Part shown: positions 36,501 to 48,200 of the stretch, in pieces | Position numbering within the stretch: position 1 is the stretch's first letter | Layout: every line of letters begins with the position of its first letter | Origin: Gyrodactylus bullatarudis | Lineage: Eukaryota > Platyhelminthes > Monogenea > Gyrodactylidea > Gyrodactylidae | Length of the DNA stretch: 64,000 bases | Direction: 5' to 3' | NCBI GenBank assembly: GCA_012064415.1 | Contig: SSNU01000280.1 | Coordinates: 1-64,000, forward strand | Notes under the pieces: generated by a model | Seen by the model: only the letters and a program-made list of their open reading frames with translations | Databases searched by the model: none | What the model was told of the DNA's origin: nothing | Translations under genes and position numbers: made by a program

Positions 36501-39500
36501 GCATTATTGAACTAATAGATAACTTTTTAAAATTTTGATTACTTTTACACTCTTGTTATTCTTCCAGTGATAGCTCAAATGTTCGGCTGACTCAAAGAGT
36601 TTATCCAAAAGGCAGTCACCAAGGTCATTCAAATTTTTCATGTAGCAGGCTTCGTTTATAATTCTGCTATAGCTAGCAGGATACCTAGAATCAATAGATT
36701 TTTAAAAGATGAAAAATTAACAGATTGTTAGTTATACAAACTTGTCAAGAACTACTAGACCTGTCTCTCTGAGACGTTTCATAAACTGAGCTTGCTTCAT
36801 CTTTAATTCTCTGGCTTTGTCGATAAAGTGTGATTTAATTTCGATTGGTAAAGTCCTGTAAAAGGGAGAAAATCAAATTTTGAAATTATAACTTGAAATG
36901 ATGTGAAAAACTCACTCCAAAGATCCGAAGTTTCGAATAAAAATCATGATTCTTTTTCTAATTTCAATTTCGACTTCATCAATCGAAAAGTTTTCTCGTA
37001 ATTTCTCGCTAATCGATTGATAAGCCATATTGAACTCCATATCTGTTATTGACATTCCTGGTTTGTAGAATTTTTTCAGTTTAACTCTGAGTTTTTCATC
37101 TAAACAATTCACCAAAGACTCATCAGGTATCCAACCGTATCTTGCGCCAACTAAGAGCACAAATATATCAGCATTGGCAGCTGCATTCAAGCAAATTTGA
37201 AGGGAAGAAGGAGATTCAGCAGCTGTCTCAGGTACTCCCCATCTCAGATCAGTTTCGTTAATTTCCACCATTGAAGTAGCAGTATTTCTAGATAATTTCT
37301 TTCGCAAAGCAGGCATTACAACGCCACACAAGAGATCTCTTTCTCCGTGCATATCTTTGAAGGTGGAAGAAATAAAGATTTTCAGGATTTTTTGTCTCGA
37401 TCGTGGACTGGCTGTAAAATTCTTGAGAGATGAGATAGCTGGTCTTGCTAAGACTGTGTTGTTCAGAGTATCCTCAGGAGATATTTGAACTTCAGAGGAG
37501 GTTGATTTTCTTTCATAATTTTTGCAATAAATTTTATCAAGGTTTTCTATTTTTTGCAACAACTTGGCGTCACCTTTTTCAGCAAGAAATCTCACAACAT
37601 CATCAGAATGGCCAGTGATCATCAACCAGTCATCAATTTTTGACCTAGAAATCAAATTAATATTTTTGAGTCAACCCAATGAATAAATTACTTTAATTAC
37701 TATTTATTATTTTAACTCTAAATTTTTTAGTTTTGAGAAGGTTGATAATGTATCAAATAATGTTTATTAACTGTAGTTAATAACTTGATAGACTTTGAAT
37801 AGCTATTCAAGAAATCAAAGGTATTCAAATAACTCACGCCATACTTGCTGTATTGGCAATTGCAAATAGAGGGCCAACTTTAATACGATAATTTTGGACA
37901 AATCTTTTTATATCGTCATTAACATCGCCGAAAACAATGATATTATCATAAATTCGTTTCTCTTGAAGTATATCTGAGAGATAAGTTTGAAGAATATTTT
38001 CATTTACATCATTATTAAAGTCTTCCATCAGGTGAACTAATTTGGAAAGGAGTTGTGGCTTATCTCTCAGATCAACATTGAATGGTTGGTAATGACCATT
38101 AAACTCTATGATTATGTCAGAGTATTCACAAGCAAACAAACACATGCATGTCAGGATTGACTTTTGTATTGGCTCCTTGGAAAACAAGATTTTTCATTAA
38201 AATATGAGTTATAACAAAATTTGGGCTACATTAGCAACTAGTTATAGATAATTCGTTATGAGTAATAGATAATGGCAAATTTTTTAACATACGGATGTGC
38301 AAAGCTCATATTAGAGAGGATTTTTCAGCGTAAAAAGTCTCTATTAAACCATGTATTTTAAATTTTGCTTGGATAACCCAAATCGCAATTGAAAATGGCA
38401 ATTTTTGAATAAGCGCCAACTATTTACAATGAATTTTTCTAGTACAATTGATTAAAATATAAATTTTGAGCCGTTTGAATGCAATTTAAAATAGAAATAT
38501 GTTCGTAAGATATTTTTAATCAGCATGGCATATTCTAGTAAAATATTCCGATCAATTTGGGATGTATGTTGAAGATGTTTGGGAAAATGGAATTTTGGGG
38601 TATCTAAGTTAGATCTAACAGATTCTCATTGCAGCCGAATAATTGTTCGGAAAAAAAATTTGACTCGCCCTAATAAGTATCTTCTATCATGTTTTTTAAT
38701 GAGAAAGCTTTAAAAATTTCTGGTTAAAGCATGCAAACTTCAGCTTGAGAATTTTCAGATATTTCTTGGTCTAATTCTTTATAAATCAACGAAACTTTAG
38801 TCCTTTACATTTACTATTATAATTCACTGGGGCTTGAAGGGTTAAGTAAGATATTTTAAACTCACAAGATGTTTGAACCATGGAAAATTCATCTCAGAAT
38901 ATGTCATTATGACCAAAGTTCGCCCATAAATTGGGGGTAAATTGTGTTTTATACAGTAGCTAAAAGCTTCATCAACCATTTCCAATGCTGTTTTTATATC
39001 CCTCTTCCTGGAACTGATGAGTCTATTGAAAGAAATTGGTTTAGCATTAAATTTGATCCCTTTATATTGGGATTTCTGAATGATTTGAGATTTTAAGTTT
39101 GATCAAAAAATATTACAGGTTTAATTTACAACAAAAAAATTTGTTCATTCAGAAAGAATTGATTATTTTTTGATATCAAAATTATTTTGCCTAATTAATA
39201 TTATTATTACCCAAGTATTTTAAGTACCTGATTTGATTTTCCTAGGTAATATGGTTATTACCTGATTAACCGTATTTTCTACTTACTTTTTGTGTTTACT
39301 CATAATTCCATCTTGCTTGCTTTTGTTGATTTCTAAGGGAAATTTTTTTTTTTTTTAATTTCATTCATAGAATTTTGAATAAGTTCAAACCTACTATTTT
39401 TTCGTTGTATCATGTATATCTTGTGTTTTATCTCCTTCTTTTTTTCCATCAACATTTCCAGAGATATAAAAGCAGTGAGAAATCTCATTGGGAATAATTT

Positions 39501-42500
39501 TGAGTTCATAATGTTTTTCTGGATTAGAATAGAAAAATGTATTGATTTATATTGGGTAGATAAACTGTAACCTACCTTGTTAATGATTAGCTCTCGAACC
39601 TGGTTGAAATGCTCCTCTGAAACTTTGGCCATGCATATATTCCTTAAATTCCTTAGACAGGCCATGTATGGAAGCTTTTTCGAATCTAAAATTATTAATT
39701 CCAATAATTATTAATCTGACTTGTCAATTATTTTAGATATCAAGTTAAAGAAATGAACAAAACTTACCTATCAAATTCTCCCAAACAGCTTTGGTGTTTC
39801 CTTTCTGGCTAAGTTCAGTTTCCCAAGTGAAGGGAATCTTTAAACGCATTCTCTCTCCAGCCCTACTTGGATCCCAATAGCCTTCAAGGCCAGATTTGGT
39901 GAATTCCGTTTGATTGGAAGGATATCTTTTCCCAAGTAAACTCATGACATAAAGATTTGGCTTGGAAATATGCAGATATTGTAGGACCTTTTTCATTGAT
40001 AAAACCTCATAGGCAACACGTGGTTTCTCAATTTGCGGCTCAGGCATTTGTAAAACTTGACAATCCATAGGCTCTTGTAGTTGTGGATGTTCTTCTTCTT
40101 CAATTTGACAATAGCCTGGTTTCATGAGTGATGACCCTGCCATCATTTCGAAATTATTAAAATCACAGCATTCAATTTGACAAGGTATCATTTCTTCTTG
40201 ATTGAAGCAAACGGCATTGCTTTGTTCGGCTCCTCTGAAGCAATCCATCTCCATAGCTTCAAATTCAGAATTTAATCAACTTATTATATGAATTTTCATG
40301 TAAATTTAAAAATAAATTTTATAGTTTTAATAGTTATAAATGATAACCGAGATAGCTAATGATAGCTAGATCAGATTCATTTTTTTTATATTTTGGTTAT
40401 ATAAATATATATGGTATCTAAAAGCTAAAGAGCTATGAAATAAAGATCCATTCTCTAATCAACACCTATCTTACTATTAGGAGTATTTTGATGAATAATA
40501 TATAATAATAAATAACAGATTCTTTCTCCCGTCACAGATCAATTTGTACGCCTTCCTAAAGAACCTAAAGTTACGAATCAGCTAAACCCAGAATAAAGCA
40601 TGCAATTTTTTGAAATCGAACATTACGAATTAAGCCTGTATTTATTCATACTCTAATAGCAGTTTCATAAAATCATTTCTGCTTTGGGAAAAACAGCAAA
40701 GTAATTCTAACTGGCCAGCCAATCGAAAAGCCGATAACACTTCACTTCAAAAAATTCTATTCATGAGTAGTTTTTGCATTAGAGAATCAACCAAGAACCT
40801 TTTCCACTACTTTTTACTAGACCCAAAGTGAAGTGTTACCCAAAATCCTGTTTGTGGAATTCTCTGATATATATGTCACAGTGAAAATGGGAAATGAATT
40901 AAATTTTTCCCTTGAACTGGTTTTTCCCTTAAATCATATATCAAGTGTATTATCTATTCCAGATATATGCGTGAATGGTTTATTCATGTCATAGACTGTG
41001 TATTACACGTACAAGGGGGATTTTATTCTATTTTATTAATCTCTTTAGTTGGTCCAAGGACTCTTAGATTAGGTATTCTTATCTACATGGGGCTAAAGAG
41101 AGAGTAGTTTTAAATAAATTAGTTTTTAAAAATATGACTGAGGAAGCGAGTGTATCAAGAGTTGTATTTTCAAACATTTAAAATTCTTTCTAAACTTTAA
41201 TTTTTTCTCGTAAAGACATTGACCAATTTAAAAAAAATTACCTTGGTAAATATTATGAAATCAATACAACTTTTTTAATGAAACTAGAGAATACCTGAAA
41301 TTAAATTTTAACAAACTAAATTACTCAGAACTTCAGTACCAACTGAAGAGATAAATACTGTGGAATAAAATCCCCCTTGTACGTGTAATACACAGTCCAT
41401 GACATGAACAAACCATTCACGCATATATCTGGAATAGATAATACACTTAATATATGATTTAAGGGAAAAACCAGTGAAAATGGGAAAAATTTAATTCATT
41501 TCCCATTTTCACTGAGTTTCCACTGGTTTCCCACTTTCACTAGTGATTTCTGTCCACTCACTGAATTCCCATTTTCACTGTAATATATACACTGAAATAT
41601 ATTTTATCTTATAAACTTTAGCCAAATAGATTTCACTAGTCCCATCTTGGCTTACGCTCCCCAATGCGGTGACTTTTCCGTCAAAATAAAAATACTTAAT
41701 TTGATCGAAATTGTAATCTCAAAACTCCGCTTCTGATTAGATATATAAAACTAACTAAATTATGCAAAACTTTTATAGATTAAATTTTTAATATCCATCA
41801 AATTACCTCGAGAACAATTGAAAAGCTCTTCTAAGTTTAAATTTTTTGACTCTTGACTTGAATCATCATCTTCAATTTCAATTGAAGACTTAATGAGAGA
41901 TCCATCAGATGTTTTCGTCGATGAAGAGTAAGAAGCAGTCTCTTGGCGTAATTTCATAAGTCTTTTCTTTTCCTGGCGTTTCACCGAGTTGACATCGTTA
42001 TACTTTGCCAGTTGATATTCATCGAATTCACTAAACTTCTCTATCAAAACTTTCCTGAGTGCTACAGGCAAAGAAAGAGATTTAATTTTCTTTCCAGATT
42101 CTCGGTGATAAGTTTTAACAACATCCAACCAATCAGATGGAAGTAGGATAAGAGCTGAGAAATATTTATGAAGATAGCTTCTACATGGTGGTCTTTCAGC
42201 AACTTTAGCCAATAGAAAATTGGATGTGCTCTTGATAAATAATTCTCTTCTGCAATAAAGTAAGGTTTTGAATATAAATTCTGGATCATAAGCAACACAA
42301 AGATCAAAATATCTCATCAATCCACTTCGTTCCAATAGTAACTTATTCTTAACCAAGGCTCCACTAACCAATGAACTAGAGATAATTCGGATAAATTGAA
42401 TCTAAATATTGTATTAATACATTTTGAATAAATTACTTTGGAATCTTCCGACAGTTTTGTAGGAATATGTTGAATCTCAAAAGTATTCCACAAAGGATGA

Positions 42501-42745
42501 TCTTCAATTTTGACTCTTTTCTCTTTTTCCGTGTCACTCAAATTTGATTTCGATTCAGATCTTTTAACAGCACACTTTTCGCGTACTACATTTTGTGCAA
42601 GATGAAAGACTTGTTGTTGGACCGGAGCTTTCTTCCTAAAAGCACTTGCTGCCATTTTCCGTTGTAAATATTTGTTCTCAACATTTTGATTCAGATCAAT
42701 CTGAACTCTATTTAGATAATCGTTTTTCAAACTAATATTTTCCAT
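24506..42745 (-). CDS. TEP1: Telomerase-associated protein 1 (TEP1), many exons
   Basis: TEP1 binds RNA in the vault particle and associates with telomerase. The coding span is about 18 kb. Exon 1 is 42745-42437 and exon 2 is 42401-41807 (RSGLMRYFDLCVAYDPEF). The TROVE RNA-binding module continues in 40256-39768, 39685-39577 and 39518-39395, and its vWA-like part lies around 39017-38870 and 38187-37834. DUF4062 follows at about 37655-36912 (KIFISSTFKDMHGERDLL). The NACHT ATPase has Walker A GNPGCGKTT near 36200 and a Walker B-like FIVDSVDSLF near 35560. WD40 repeats run from about 33900 to the stop at 24506, ending LVVGTKTGQVLFYKLV. Domain order and NACHT sequence (ERASLVRTMLAQYGKLL, GLPLYLRM) fit TEP1 rather than other NACHT-WD proteins. 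Several introns are 31-35 nt. Exon limits in the WD part were not all resolved. Confidence 0.9.
25630..25855 (+). repeat. tRNA-derived SINE, copy 2 (diverged)
   Basis: It is homologous to the reverse complement of 46389-46627. Shared in order are the B-box-like AATTCAAATCTC (25679-25690), TTAGCTTTCAGAAAAT, CCGACTC, and a tail with CACCAAATGTTGAGTTAATT. The A-box region (about 25635-25660) is degenerate. It lies in an intron of TEP1, opposite to the gene strand. Confidence 0.7.
26525..26606. mobile_element. 82-bp piggyBac-type MITE
   Basis: A perfect 17-bp terminal inverted repeat, CCCTCGCCCTGGAAATG, is flanked on each side by TTAA (26521-26524 and 26607-26610). Just inside the left end is a hairpin ATGGGGTC/GACCCCAT. 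TTAA duplication and CCC ends are piggyBac hallmarks. It has no coding capacity and lies in a TEP1 intron. Confidence 0.9.
33127..33585. mobile_element. MITE with outer and inner inverted repeats
   Basis: The outer inverted ends are TTTCAGGATCACC (33127-33139) and its complement (33573-33585). A longer inner pair starts near 33219 with GATGATGCCAAGCGTTTCAC and ends near 33480 with the complement, together with AATAAGGCCTTT. It has no coding capacity and lies in a TEP1 intron. The superfamily is not determined because a clear target duplication is not visible. Confidence 0.7.
40878..41581. mobile_element. Foldback element with ACAGTGAAAATGGGAA ends
   Basis: ACAGTGAAAATGGGAA at 40878 is inverted at the right end (41566-41581). 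Long arms follow: about 40878-41037 pairs with about 41360-41560, including ATTACACGTACAAGGGGGAT and its complement. The right arm holds an extra copy of the CACTGGTTTCCCACTTTCAC motif. There is no transposase. It explains the large intron between TEP1 exons 2 and 3. Confidence 0.75.
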
Positions 42746-42873
42746 AATAGTTTATTATCAAAGAAAATATAAACGATTGTGCAATTGTGATTTTCGAATT
42801 TCACTTTGACCTTCGGTATCTTTAAAAGTAGGTTAATAAAAACTATTAATTGTTTGAATTTACAATTTTTTTG
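42746..42873. promoter_or_regulatory. Shared TEP1 / mL65 upstream region (divergent)
   Basis: Only 128 bp separate the TEP1 start codon (minus) from the mL65 start codon (plus). Both promoters and both 5' leaders must fit here or overlap into the genes. No TATA box or other known motif is clear. The shared-promoter role is inferred from the geometry. Confidence 0.5.
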
Positions 42874-44739
42874 ATGTGTTCAATCCTGAAATTAGTAAAC
42901 TTGAATATATGCAAGAGAGATATTCATGTATCTTCTTCTCTTTATAAAAGAATCGCGGAGCATAATCAGCGAAAACAAAGATTGAAGGTTTTCCCTTATG
43001 TCAAGGTAGAATCTCCTGAAACTAAGTCTATTGAAAGATTTATTTATAAATCAGATGAATTGCAACCTGTAGTAGACATTAAAAAATGCAGAACAGTCCA
43101 TGAAAAATTATGGAAACTGATACTAACTGATAAAAATCTCTGGCATCATATAATCAAAATTCCTCTATTCGTATCAGCTGAATCATTTCACTTTGCTAAG
43201 TACATAACAAGGACTTGTTCCATTAATATTGATGGCAGTCTTGTTAAGAAGGACAATTATACAAATAGCACAAGGATTATTAATGATTTTATCAAAGATT
43301 TCCCCTATAGTCAATTATCAGACATTTCATTTATTCAAGATCTATTCTCAAAAATTTGGCATACGAAAATCATATTAGAAGATAAGTCGGATCTTGTGTT
43401 TCAGGAATCAACTAATTCTAAATTGGAAACCTTTTATAAATTCTATCATGGTCATAACTTTGCAAGATCAAAACATCTTACAGAATTCGAATATTTGCGG
43501 GCTAATCCATGGATAGACAAGGATATGGACGATACCATAATTGATCAGAATGGCCTTATGCGTTTCCAAATGAAGGCAAGTCTTGATTATATGATTCGGC
43601 TGAAATATCCCCTTGGTGAAATCATTAAGAGACCGTCAGGGGAATTGGATACTTCAATACTTCACCACAAGTTTCATCCACAGCATTTAAATATTGATGC
43701 TGTCGATTGTGTGAGACATACCAACCTTCCGTATTCCTATGTTGCAAACAAATCAAACATGGCTAGAAATGTTGCTGGATTCTGGAATGATTCTCCTTAT
43801 TACCCTGGGGATGAGTGTGAATTTGGTTTTTTAGGCTGCATTGATGTTTGTAATACCTGGCTACCTACTTTAAAAAAAGATTCGAATAAAATGATCTCAT
43901 CTGAAGATGATAAAAAGTACAGAAAAAATTTCATTCTATCAAATGCCCTATTAACCCTGTATACATGGAATCACTCGATGGCAATAAATCAAGGTTTTAT
44001 CCTCGATGAAGAATTAAAGTATCCTATTTCATCTCAGCTTGTTTTGATTGATCGAGACATGAACACAATACGTAGACTGACACATCAATTAAATACAGTA
44101 ACTGCTCAGTCGAAGGAAACTGGATCAAATCAGTTGACTGAATCCTATCCTGCTAATTGGCTTGGAATAGAACCTCCTATTAAACTATTCAACAATTCTG
44201 AACATTTGAATGAAGGACTCACAGATGAGGCCTATGGTTTGATACTTTCTTCAATGGAACAACCTTTGATGAAGGGGGATGTTTCCAATTTGAAAAACTT
44301 CCTCGATTATCGAGAAAAAATACCCTACATTCAGAACGGCTCTGAGAGTGCTGAGGGCATTTCCAATAAGAAACTTTCAATTAATCTAACAAAAGCTGAA
44401 ATAAAGGCCCTCCAAGAATTGGAGGAGAGAAAAATAGCTGATTCTACTCTGCCCAAAGAATACTACCCAAAGTCTGCTCATGTACATGAAGTCTTCCTAT
44501 TTGATAAGGTTAGTTTATTTTTTCAAGCAAAAATTGACATTTTTCAAACAAATATTCCAATTTAGGATGAAAAGAAGCGTGAATGGACTGAAAAAATCAG
44601 TCAAGAGGCAAGAGAACTCGGGTCACCTTATCTCAAATTTTCCGAGGGGAATATGGAAAAAATTAGAGAGTCAAAATTATCAATAAAACTTGGAAAACCA
44701 TTCGAAAGGGTTGTGAAACCTCCACCTCGTAAAATTTAA
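42874..44739 (+). CDS. MRPS30: Mitochondrial ribosomal protein mL65 (MRPS30-like)
   Basis: A structural protein of the mitochondrial large ribosomal subunit. Two exons, 42874-44508 and 44566-44739, are joined in phase 0 over a 57-nt intron, giving 602 residues. The first ATG in frame is 42874. The N-terminus (MCSILKLVNLNICKRDIHVS) is basic and lacks acidic residues until after Arg, which suits a mitochondrial targeting sequence. The best family match is in the C-terminal half: LLTLYTWNHSMAINQGF, then SSQLVLIDRDMNTIRRL and HQLNTVTAQSK. These resemble mL65/S30 and, less closely, its paralogue mL37. FWNDSPYYPGDECEFGFL also fits invertebrate S30 proteins. It is clearly longer than human MRPS30 (about 440). 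It starts head to head with TEP1. Confidence 0.75.
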
Positions 44740-45271
44740 ATTTTCCTATTTTTAGCCAAAATAAATACTTTTGTCTTTAAAATTCATAATTTCTAAATAC
44801 ATTATTACTTGTGAACAGCTCAGTTGATCGTTGTCTCAGTTCTCGATTAAGGTCGAAAAGAAATTAATAAAATCTATTGCAAATAAACTTTAAGCTAGTA
44901 TTTTAAATAGAAACCTATTTTAAAACTTGAGAAGGACATCAAGATTTTTTTAACTTGGTAAAGCTCTATAAAAAGACATGAGTAAACCCGTCTGAAATTC
45001 TAATACTGCACCAGTTAAAAAAGAAAATGATCAACTCAAGCAGTTTTCACGTGTTGAGTTAGCTTCAAATATGAAAAAATGTGGTCTTGGATTGAGAAAA
45101 GAGTATTTTTTATTATGATTGATGTAAAAAAGAAAAAAATTTCAGGGGATAATTTCAAATGTGAAATACTGAATGAGAGAAAAATAAATTAAAAAAAAAT
45201 CACATTTTCTTATCAAACTTGGGGCTGTGCACGTACATAGCAATCTAATGACTGGTAAAAAAATGAAAAGT
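44740..45271. other. Intergenic region, convergent mL65 and MLK ends
   Basis: The 3' flanks of two converging genes. AATAAA at 44760-44765, some 20 nt after the mL65 stop, is a possible poly(A) signal for mL65. Nothing else was recognised. Confidence 0.4.
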
Positions 45272-48200
45272 TCAAGGTTTCCAATATCTATTCTTTTGAG
45301 AATTTTTTTTAATTTGAATCCAATCAGCATCACTTTTAGAGTCGGAAGTTTCAGTGATTAAGAGGGAGGAGGCGCTAGGTTCTGTGAAAAATTGACTCAT
45401 CGTGTCATAGCTAAGGTTATTAGGGCGCTTCTTGATTATATGAAGCATGCTTGTGGGCAATCTTTCCATGGAAGAGGGTAGGTTCTTCATCGAATTTGAA
45501 TGTTGAAGTTGTTTACATTCAAAGTCTGGTGGAGTTGACTCTCTCAAGTAACCATCCTTGGTAGCCTGGTAAATAGAAAGAATTAACAAAAACTTGACAA
45601 TAAGGAGAATTTCAGAAATCAACACCAAAATTTTACATTTAAATCGAATTACAATTTGTTCGTTTAAAAGAGAGACCGAATAATTTTTTATCTAAAGTCA
45701 TTGAATAAAACGATTATAAGCTGTGTTTACTCGAAAATATAATGGTCGTAACGAGTATCTTTCTTATTTATAATCATTAGATATCAAACGAAAGATATTA
45801 TTTAATTTACATCTTCCACTGCTTTCTATATCATGAATCATATAAACCGTAATCAGAGTTGGGAATCTATGATTTTTATTGAGATTGAAATACACGTAAA
45901 TTTTCAAATACACCCAAAAATCCACTTAAAATCATATTTGGAGAATTAGAATAAATATATATATTAGGGCCATATGTACATTTCGTAAAGCATCATCAGT
46001 ATATCAGCATTATAACAACATTCAATTGAAAATTGTATTTAAAACTCAGAGATTGTTTAACCTTATTCATAAAGATTTACTGAAACCTGAAGAGAAAACT
46101 CTATTGATTTATAAATTCCAATGGGACTGTGGAGCTACATATATAGGTCATACCATTAGGAATTCATCAACTACTATTAGGAACGATCATCTTAAGAAAG
46201 ATACAGCGGTTACCAGACATCTTAGACAAGAAAGGCATGAAGCTTCAATTTCTAACTTTTCAATTCTATAAAAAAATGCAGGAGATGACAACATAGATGT
46301 TTGGACGAAGGAGAAATTCTTCATAAATTGATATAAACGAAACTTATGTGTTCGAAAAAACTATTCGTATAATCTTCAACTACCTTGGCTAGAGCAACGC
46401 TCTTCTTCGAAAAAATAGATAAATTCAACAATTAACTTAACATTTGGTAATTTTCAAACACTGAGCATTTAATTCATGCTAAAATCTTTGCTTGAAATAC
46501 TTTAATCTAGGAGTCGGAAATTTTCTGAAAGCTAATTTCAAATTTTAAACGGGCAGAGATTTGAACTTTGTACGTAATAATTAATAGAAAATTTAGTTTG
46601 AGCGTTATACCACTTACGCTAAGCTGACCTTGGCCTATGTGAGCTTTTTCAGTTTTCTCTCCACTGTTGCTAATTATTGGAGAGTTTTGGTGTTTTTTTT
46701 TCAGCTTAAATTATATTCTTATATTCTCTGACATTTAATAATTCTTTCAAAATTTGTGAAATATTATCTTTAATGAATTCTTAACTAATATCATTATTAA
46801 CTCTCTGTACCCAGGAAGTTTCTTTGGGAAAAATATTTTTGTAAATCTAAATTACACACAAATATAATATCTGATTTTCAACCTTCGCGGATAAAATATT
46901 TCATCAAGATATTCTCAGAAATTGGATGATTTCTAAGACTTGATGCAAAAATTTAAAAAACTTCATGTGTAATAAGTAGATAGGAAAAATTCAAATATGA
47001 TGAAGATATTTTGGAATCCAGATCATGATGCATTCTTTTACCGTTTGAGAAAAATATGGTCATTTTTCAAATTTTGATTTGACACCAAAATACCATTTTT
47101 TGAACTGAAATTTTTTACCAAAAGAAATTTTTCAGGATCAGAATTAGACAAGAAAGCCTAATACCAAGATTAAATTTTCGAAATATCCACCATTTTGAAG
47201 AATTTCGAAATATCGAAATTTTATTTTTTCAAATAGTAAAAAGGATCAAGAAATCGAAATTCAGCTCCAAAACGATAATGAGGTGAAGCATCCAAACAAA
47301 TTTAGCACGAATGATTTTTTTCTCTTGTCTTGATCCTAAAAAAGCTGTTTTGACCACCCTATCACTTTCCAATCAACAAAAAATGTGACTCTGGTGGTAA
47401 ATCAAAATTTTTAAAAATGACCACATTGGAGAAAGACAAATCTTTTTTTTCTCCGAACGCTTTTCTATTTTATGCCTCAAATAGATTCTCTATACTCCGT
47501 AATTGCCGTGTACGAAAAATAAATTTAAAAATTTTGGTGTTCTGATATGCCATTTTTAATTTTTCCCAAATTGAATGGATTTTTCCATTGTGTATTCAGA
47601 ATATATTTTAATATTGATTTGACGTGAAAAACTAATTCAAAAAAATGAAAAATTTGTCCCATAATTCGAAATGTATCATTTCTCGTAGTAAAATTCATTG
47701 AAAGATGGTTGCGCGAATTTGAAAATTTGACATCTTTAATTGAAACTATGTATATCTAAATAAAATAATTAAAAAATAAGGTTCAATAGGAAACTTTTCT
47801 CTCTCTCAAATGAACGCATAAATTTGAAAAGTTAAAAATTTTGTTTTACCCTAGACCACATCTTTCTTCATCATATTCGAATTTTTTAATAAATAAAATA
47901 GAATAGAACCAGAGAAGGGATTATGTGTAATTGGTATTTCTTTGAAATCAAAATTAGCTGAATATGATTGTTCAAATTTTTAGAAACTTGTCATTTTTTA
48001 TTTTGATATTTGATTTAAATTACATTTGTAGTATTCAAAAGGTGTTTTTATTTATAGCATGAATGAATTAGAATCACGAATTAAAGTTTAATCAATTATG
48101 ATTACACGATTTATGCTCTTGTTATTCATAAAAAACAAAGGTATTGCATCACGGGGGTTTTCATACTTTTGATCAATTTTTCAATAAAGAAAACCCCCGT

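Noticed and set aside
39333..39394. Apparent frameshift in TEP1 at a run of 14 T on the plus strand
   Set aside because: A 62-nt GT-AG intron (39394-39333) that contains the run joins the two sides in phase and gives the expected TROVE sequence, so no frameshift is needed.
46541..46630. A possible tRNA gene on the minus strand
   Set aside because: The A and B boxes and D arm are present, but the acceptor and T stems do not pair and the unit is followed by a repeated non-tRNA body, so it is a SINE head.
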